52,132 nucleotides of DNA from Clostridia bacterium (GTDB taxonomy: Bacteria; Bacillota; Clostridia; Christensenellales; Aristaeellaceae): NCBI GenBank assembly GCA_017532155.1, contig JAFXJP010000050.1, positions 1 through 52,132 of the forward strand, given 5' to 3'. Made by a program: the position numbers and the translations under genes. A model generated the notes under the pieces. That model searched no databases. It was not told where the DNA came from and saw nothing but the letters and a program-made list of their open reading frames with translations. Position 1 is the stretch's first letter. Each line of letters starts with the position of its first letter. Of the stretch, positions 47,825 to 52,132 are shown one piece after another.

Positions 47825-49174
47825 TTACCACTCGATCAGCAGCACGGTGTCGTTTGCGATCTTCTCTGCGTCAAAGGCCATGGACAAAAGATGCTTACCG
47901 TCGATCTTGTGGATCTGCGCGTTGCCGATATCCACGCCCTCCAGCTGCAATTCCTGCGTTTTGCCCGAGCGATTGACCACATACAGCGCGTTTTTTTCGC
48001 CGTTTGTAGCCGAGATGGCATAGAATTCGCCCTCTGCGCCTTCGATTACCACTTCCACCTGCGTTCCCAGCGCGTACAGCTTGCCGAACGCCGCAAATGC
48101 ATAATAGGTAGAAACAGGCTCATAGGTAAGCGGCGCGAAGAGGCCGCCGTAGGTGGAAGCCTGCAGGCGCGAGTCGTAATAGCACATCATATACGTGCCA
48201 CCGTCCTGCATCGCCGCCATCATGCCCGCCGCAGCCGTCGAGGCATAGGACGAGCCGTGCAGCGCGGCCTCGTGCGCGTTGTTCCACTCATTGAGATGCG
48301 TTTCGAGGCCGGCATAGCCATACTCCGCCAGCGTTTTTTGCAGATAGGCGTCCATCACCAGCGTTTTGTCCACATCGGAATAGCTGTGCCAGGAGAAAAA
48401 GTCGATGGGCGACTCATGCGCGCGGATGTACTTCAGGAAGTCGAGCATGAACTCCACACGGTAAACGTCCTTCTCGTAGCGGTTGTCTTTCTCGCGCTGC
48501 GGCACGGAAACGCCGTACTTGTCCGGATGATAATACACGCCGTAAAAGCCGCAGCTGCCGTAGCCACCCACCTTGATTCTGTCGCCAAAGCAATTTTTCA
48601 GATGCTTGGCCGTCACATCGTACATTTCATAAAACTGCTCCGCCGTGCCCGTCCACATCTGGTTCTGGTCAGGCGTCGGGCCGTTTTCCGGTTCGTTCCA
48701 GATCTCCCAATACTTGATGCCGTAATGGAAGCCGTCCGCCCAGCCCTCGTTATAGTGACGGATGATATGCTCGCACACGCGCGCCCACTTGTGAAAATCC
48801 TTGGGCGGATCGATGCGCAGGGCCTTGATATGCGCCTGGTTTTCAATCGTCACGCCCAGGCGGAAAATAGGCTTCACGTGATATTGGTACATGCCGGCGA
48901 TCAGCGCATCGGTGAAAGCAAAATCGTAGCTGGCCGGGTCATTCTCATCCGCATCAAAATCGCGGAAGATGTTGGGAATATCCACAAAGCGGTTGGCGCC
49001 AAACGCGCCGCCTACGTCATGCAGGCGTGAATAGGGAACAGCCGCATTCTGCAGATGCTTAATATGTGAAAAATCAAACTTCAAAAAGCCTCCGCCATAC
49101 GGAGGCTGACCCATGGCATGCATGGGCTTGATGGGCTTTATCTGCTTATCGGAGTTTACACGGATGGTAATCAT
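47825..49174 (-). CDS. GH39-like glycosidase
   Basis: A 449-residue clan GH-A TIM-barrel glycosidase, closest in pattern to GH39 (beta-xylosidase and related activities). The acid/base Glu161 is in YWEIWNEPEN, and the likely nucleophile Glu296 is in THLNEWN. A small beta domain closes the C-terminus. It has no signal peptide, so it works on imported oligosaccharides. First gene of the operon with the GH28-like gene. RBS GGGAGG just before the ATG. Confidence 0.85.
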   Translation of the reverse strand: MITIRVNSDKQIKPIKPMHAMGQPPYGGGFLKFDFSHIKHLQNAAVPYSRLHDVGGAFGANRFVDIPNIFRDFDADENDPASYDFAFTDALIAGMYQYHVKPIFRLGVTIENQAHIKALRIDPPKDFHKWARVCEHIIRHYNEGWADGFHYGIKYWEIWNEPENGPTPDQNQMWTGTAEQFYEMYDVTAKHLKNCFGDRIKVGGYGSCGFYGVYYHPDKYGVSVPQREKDNRYEKDVYRVEFMLDFLKYIRAHESPIDFFSWHSYSDVDKTLVMDAYLQKTLAEYGYAGLETHLNEWNNAHEAALHGSSYASTAAAGMMAAMQDGGTYMMCYYDSRLQASTYGGLFAPLTYEPVSTYYAFAAFGKLYALGTQVEVVIEGAEGEFYAISATNGEKNALYVVNRSGKTQELQLEGVDIGNAQIHKIDGKHLLSMAFDAEKIANDTVLLIEW

Positions 49175-49209
49175 AGTGATCCTCCCTGTATTGTTTTTTT
49201 GTTAAAGCA

Positions 49210-49239
49210 AATATAGCACAGTTTATTGTCCACGGTCAA
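49210..49239 (-). promoter_or_regulatory. Promoter of the GH39/GH28 operon
   Basis: TTGACC (49234-49239), 18-nt spacer, TATATT (49210-49215). Confidence 0.6.
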
Positions 49240-49260
49240 TACAAAAGCAGAAAAGGGCAC

Positions 49261-49281
49261 TGGATGTCAGAAAAACATCCA
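49261..49281 (-). terminator. Hairpin downstream of the GH13 gene
   Basis: TGGATGT/ACATCCA with a 7-nt loop. The T-rich stretch comes only after a short gap, so the terminator call is moderate. Confidence 0.55.
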
Positions 49282-49296
49282 TGCAAACACAGCTGT

Positions 49297-50613
49297 TTAC
49301 ATATACACTGCATATTCATACGGATCCAATCGCAGTTTTCCATTTTCCTGCTGATTTTGCCTGTTTGTCAGTATGCATTTTTTATCCTTGGGGATTGTCA
49401 CATCAACTTCCGCCGCTGTGTTTTTCGCATTGCCGATAAACCAGATTTCCTCATCGCCGAAAACACGTTTAAAGGAAATCACCGCATCCGGCTTCGACGT
49501 TTCCAACCAGACGGTTTTTCCTGCATACAGCAGATGGCTCTCCGCCTTGATGCTGTTTAAAAATTTGATAACTTGCTGCCGTCTTTTTGACGCATCGCTG
49601 TTCTTATCATTTCTATCGGTAATGCTGTATTCTCCGGGGAAGAACCGATTGGCGAACATGCTGATATTTGCTTCACATGCCAGCTCATTGCCCGCATAAA
49701 CCATCGGGATTCCGTCTATCAGATAGTTGATCACCTCAATCTGCTCCATGCCGTCATGACCGCATATTGTTTCCGTTCTTCCTTCCCAATCTGTAACGGT
49801 ATCGTGATTATCAATATCTCTCAAAAGCTTAGCGCCTCTTGGCAGATCAAGCGCTTCATATCCCTCTCTTATAACCGACGCAGCAGCATCGCCGCAAAAT
49901 ACATTTCGCACGTCTCTGTGCCAGTCAAAGCAATAGCACGCATCAAACGCCGTTTTCATATAATGATATTTCTTTCCTTCGTTGATGAGCACGGCGTCCG
50001 GCTTTATGCGCGTAATTCTCTTTTTCGCTTCATTCCAGAAGTCAATAGGAATCGCATCTCCCACATCGCATCGAAAGCCATCCGCGTCAACAACGCTGAT
50101 GTAATAAACCATATTGCAGTACAAATACTCTCGTAACCCCTCGTTGTCAAAATCTAATTGGGGAAAATTCCACCGGGTGCACAAAAAACTGCCGTCCTGA
50201 TTTTGCATGACAAATTCCGGATGGCGCTGAATGATCTGCGCATTATTGCCAATATGCGCATAGACCAAATCAAGCAAAACCCGCATGCCTGCTTCATGCG
50301 CTTTGTTTACAAGCGCCTTTAAATCATTTATCGTTCCGTATTCTTCATCAATGGAAAAATAATCATTCATGCGGTACGGGTTTTTCGGGTTATTCGTTTT
50401 TGACGCTAGCTGTCTGGGGCTTCGGTTCTCAAGGTCATCATCCTCTTCAAATATGGGACAAAGATAAAGAATATTAAACCCCACCTCTCTCAGAAAGGGG
50501 ATTTCTTCTGTAATCGCCTGGATGGTACCCTCTTTTGAAAAGGTGCGGGGATTAATCTGGTAAATGGCGCTTTTGTTCAGCCAATCCGGAGATATAATTG
50601 CAGTCTGTTTCAT
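49297..50613 (-). CDS. GH13 alpha-amylase-family glycosidase
   Basis: A 438-residue cytoplasmic GH13 enzyme. The four conserved regions are readable: DLVYAH (115-120), GFRCDVGDA (nucleophile Asp183), VLINEG (acid/base Glu212) and DIDNHD (His270-Asp271). A beta-sandwich domain follows at the C-terminus. It is likely an alpha-glucosidase or related enzyme for maltodextrin-type substrates, though the specificity is not clear from sequence. I start at ATG 50613 after AGGAGG; a longer frame begins upstream of the promoter. The gene is AT-richer than the glycosidase operon beside it and is divergent from an AraC regulator. Confidence 0.9.
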   Translation of the reverse strand: MKQTAIISPDWLNKSAIYQINPRTFSKEGTIQAITEEIPFLREVGFNILYLCPIFEEDDDLENRSPRQLASKTNNPKNPYRMNDYFSIDEEYGTINDLKALVNKAHEAGMRVLLDLVYAHIGNNAQIIQRHPEFVMQNQDGSFLCTRWNFPQLDFDNEGLREYLYCNMVYYISVVDADGFRCDVGDAIPIDFWNEAKKRITRIKPDAVLINEGKKYHYMKTAFDACYCFDWHRDVRNVFCGDAAASVIREGYEALDLPRGAKLLRDIDNHDTVTDWEGRTETICGHDGMEQIEVINYLIDGIPMVYAGNELACEANISMFANRFFPGEYSITDRNDKNSDASKRRQQVIKFLNSIKAESHLLYAGKTVWLETSKPDAVISFKRVFGDEEIWFIGNAKNTAAEVDVTIPKDKKCILTNRQNQQENGKLRLDPYEYAVYM

Positions 50614-50634
50614 AAACACCCTCCTTTTTTTCAT

Positions 50635-50663
50635 ATTATACAACACTCGCTGTCCTTGATAAA
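50635..50663 (-). promoter_or_regulatory. Promoter of the GH13 gene
   Basis: Perfect TATAAT (50635-50640) with a poor -35 (TTTATC, 50658-50663). Such a weak -35 fits activation by the divergent AraC-family protein. Confidence 0.55.
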
Positions 50664-50699
50664 CGCAATATTCACGATACAATTTCCATTTTTCGCTGT

Positions 50700-50727
50700 T
50701 TGAAGGAATTTCTTTCTGTGATATAAT
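50700..50727 (+). promoter_or_regulatory. Promoter of the AraC regulator gene
   Basis: TTGAAG (50700-50705), 16-nt spacer, perfect TATAAT (50722-50727). Confidence 0.55.
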
Positions 50728-50750
50728 GAAACAGGAAGGAGATGGATCTT

Positions 50751-51506
50751 ATGTTTCATAGCGATCATCTGGTCATAGAAATCATTGATGTTTTGCATTT
50801 GCATCGAAAAAAAAGCGAATACCATACGCCTAACAGACCATTCCATATCCTGTCAAAACGGTTCAGCGGACGTGCCAAAATGATCTTTCAAGGCACCACA
50901 TGCGAAATTACACCTGAAGAGCTGCTATACATTCCCGCAAACAAAGAATATCTCAGACAAAGCTGCGGCGACGAAGAAATGATAGCGATTCATTTTCATA
51001 TTTTGAATAAAAACATATTTTCACCCGTTTGCATGAAAATTGATACTCACAAATGCGACACAGTTTTCAAAGCAATATACGACGCCTGGGTAAGCAAAGA
51101 AACGGGCTATAAATATAAATGCACTTCTTTTTTATATGATTATCTCAGTACCATTATCGTGCCAGATCATCCTTCCCAGAATTATTCAAGAATCGCAAAA
51201 TCCATACAGTATATGGAGAATAACCTTGAAAAGAAGATTTACATAAAAGATCTCGCAAAAATGTGCAATTTATGCGAAAGCCAATACAGAAAGCTTTTTC
51301 AGCTTGAATTGGGCATTTCTCCGATAAAATACTTAAACAAACTGCGAATCAATTCAGCTTTGATCAAGATCGGCGCCAATAACGATTCCATGATGCAAAT
51401 AGCTGAAATGTGCGGTTTTGCAGAGCAAAAATACTTCAATAAAGTATTCAAAGATGAAACGGGAAAATCTCCCTCGCAATACAGAAAAGAGATCCTTAAC
51501 ATATAA
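50751..51506 (+). CDS. AraC-family transcriptional regulator
   Basis: A 251-residue regulator. The N-terminal cupin-like sensor domain (about 1-110) contains FHILSKRFSGRAKM and an AIHFHIL strand. Two C-terminal helix-turn-helix units (about 150-248) have IYIKDLAKMCNLCESQYRKL and MMQIAEMCGFAEQKYFNKVF. It probably activates the divergent GH13 gene when the sugar is present. The ATG at 50751 follows AAGGAG by 9 nt; the earlier ATG at 50742 abuts the RBS. AT-rich like its partner. Confidence 0.88.
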   Translation: MFHSDHLVIEIIDVLHLHRKKSEYHTPNRPFHILSKRFSGRAKMIFQGTTCEITPEELLYIPANKEYLRQSCGDEEMIAIHFHILNKNIFSPVCMKIDTHKCDTVFKAIYDAWVSKETGYKYKCTSFLYDYLSTIIVPDHPSQNYSRIAKSIQYMENNLEKKIYIKDLAKMCNLCESQYRKLFQLELGISPIKYLNKLRINSALIKIGANNDSMMQIAEMCGFAEQKYFNKVFKDETGKSPSQYRKEILNI

Positions 51507-51540
51507 AGCCAGCTGCTGCCTCTATTTTCAACTAAAAAGA

Positions 51541-51566
51541 CACTTGCAATTGCAAGTGCCTTTTTT
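51541..51566 (+). terminator. Terminator of the AraC regulator gene
   Basis: Perfect palindrome CACTTGCAATTGCAAGTG (51541-51558) followed by CCTTTTTT. Confidence 0.9.
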
Positions 51567-51846
51567 GAATAAGGTCACAATTTCAAGCCCAATCGGTCGA
51601 GGCAAAGGCATAATGGGAACGTGCTCCTGCAAGACGTCATGACAAGTTAAAAAAAGGATTCAAAATCATCACCAATTGGCAATCATTTCAAATCTCTGTT
51701 TGGGTTCATAGTACAAAAATGCAACTCTAAAAAATAAAGATTTGCGAAGTAAATCAACCTAACTTCTTCACTTTTACCTCTTACCTATTGCTTAAAATTC
51801 CGTACACGCCAAATTAGTGAAAAGGGAAGAGTGAAAAGGGAAAAGA
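51567..51846. other. Intergenic stretch without a recognised gene
   Basis: AT-rich. I see no convincing ORF with a ribosome-binding site on either strand. Near its right end, ACTTCTTCACTTTTACC and GTGAAAAGGGAAGAGTG form loose inverted repeats, and a partial copy of the terminator arm (AAAATTCCGTACACG) occurs at about 51796. No function is claimed. Confidence 0.6.
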
Positions 51847-51880
51847 AAAAATTCCGCACACTTGCGTGTACGGAATTTTT
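51847..51880 (-). terminator. Terminator after tRNA-Asn
   Basis: AAAATTCCG/CGGAATTTT outer arms and ACAC/GTGT inner arms, followed by a T-run on the minus strand, just past the CCA end. It probably ends the rRNA operon transcript. Confidence 0.9.
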
Positions 51881-51955
51881 TGGCTCCCCAGGTAGGGCTC
51901 GAACCTACAACAACTCGGTTAACAGCCGAGTGCTCTGCCATTGAGCTACTGAGGA
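51881..51955 (-). tRNA. tRNA-Asn (anticodon GTT)
   Basis: 75 nt with an encoded CCA. The acceptor UCCUCAG pairs with CUGGGGA, the anticodon loop in CGGCUGUUAACCG reads GUU, and the T-arm GUAGG-UUCGAGC-CCUAC is standard. It is preceded by a 5S rRNA gene on the same strand. Confidence 0.96.
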
Positions 51956-51995
51956 ATATCGGAAAGCGGAGTCTATGCTCCGCTATCCTTATGGA

Positions 51996-52113
51996 ATCCG
52001 GCGGCGACCTACTTTCCCGGGCCGTGTCCAGCCAAGTATCATCGGCGCTGAAGAGCTTAACTTCTGTGTTCGGGATGGGAACAGGTGGGACCTCTTCGCC
52101 ATTACCACCGGAA
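51996..52113 (-). rRNA. rrf: 5S ribosomal RNA
   Basis: About 118 nt, same structure as the copy at 30.7 kb with one base change. It lies 40 nt upstream of tRNA-Asn on the minus strand, which is the usual tail of an rRNA operon. The 23S gene would be beyond the right edge. Confidence 0.95.
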
Positions 52114-52132
52114 ATCTTATCTTGTCAAGGTG

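Noticed and set aside
46319-49030. 903-codon plus-strand frame across XRE, GH28-like and GH39-like genes
   Set aside because: It overlaps three independent minus-strand genes that each have start signals and catalytic or DNA-binding motifs.

Overview
This window reads as a chromosomal segment of a GC-moderate Clostridia-type Firmicute, probably gut-associated. The support is the gene families present (CpsB/CapC PHP phosphatase, BY-kinase, LCP protein, LplB/LplC-type sugar permeases, NusG-II protein paired with an FMN/FAD reductase, DUF4179-like anti-sigma factor), strong GGAGG ribosome-binding sites, encoded tRNA CCA ends and very regular sigma-A promoters. No phage or IS transposase is visible. 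A species cannot be named from the sequence alone.

Region 1 (about 21.7 kb to 1, all on the minus strand) is an exopolysaccharide/capsule operon. It runs in the order Wzz/CpsC chain-length protein, CpsD-type tyrosine kinase, CpsB-type phosphatase, a sortase-B-like protein lacking the catalytic His and Cys, a secreted protein of unknown function, LCP ligase, priming sugar transferase, two GT4 and one GT2 glycosyltransferases, and a Wzy-like polymerase. Last comes a giant secreted protein (at least 3,664 residues, running off the left edge) with a CHAP domain and about 2,400 residues of cysteine-containing repeats. A promoter with a roughly 230-nt leader precedes the operon.

Region 2 (22.0-30.6 kb, minus) holds a tRNA-Leu and a carbohydrate-uptake cluster: DeoR regulator, two ABC permeases, sugar isomerase/epimerase, solute-binding protein, glycerophosphodiesterase, esterase, a small PQ-loop-like membrane protein and a secreted alpha/beta hydrolase.

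Region 3 (30.7-39.1 kb) is a mixed stretch: an isolated 5S rRNA gene, a secreted small protein, a CAT-like acetyltransferase, a histidine phosphatase, an AT-rich exonuclease-BRCT fusion, a secreted flavin reductase divergent from a NusG-II protein, and a 2,4-diaminopentanoate dehydrogenase-like enzyme. Runs of small hairpins fill the spaces between convergent genes.

Region 4 (39.1-52.1 kb) has a polysaccharide deacetylase divergent from a GH4 glycosidase, an SH3 protein, an ECF sigma gene broken by an in-frame TGA followed by its anti-sigma gene, HD and HAD hydrolases, an XRE-TPR regulator, and three glycosidases (GH28-like, GH39-like, GH13) with a divergent AraC regulator. The right edge is a tRNA-Asn and a second 5S rRNA gene, probably the tail of an rRNA operon. 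Regions 2 and 4 together look like plant-polysaccharide use. Region 1 builds the cell's own surface polymer.
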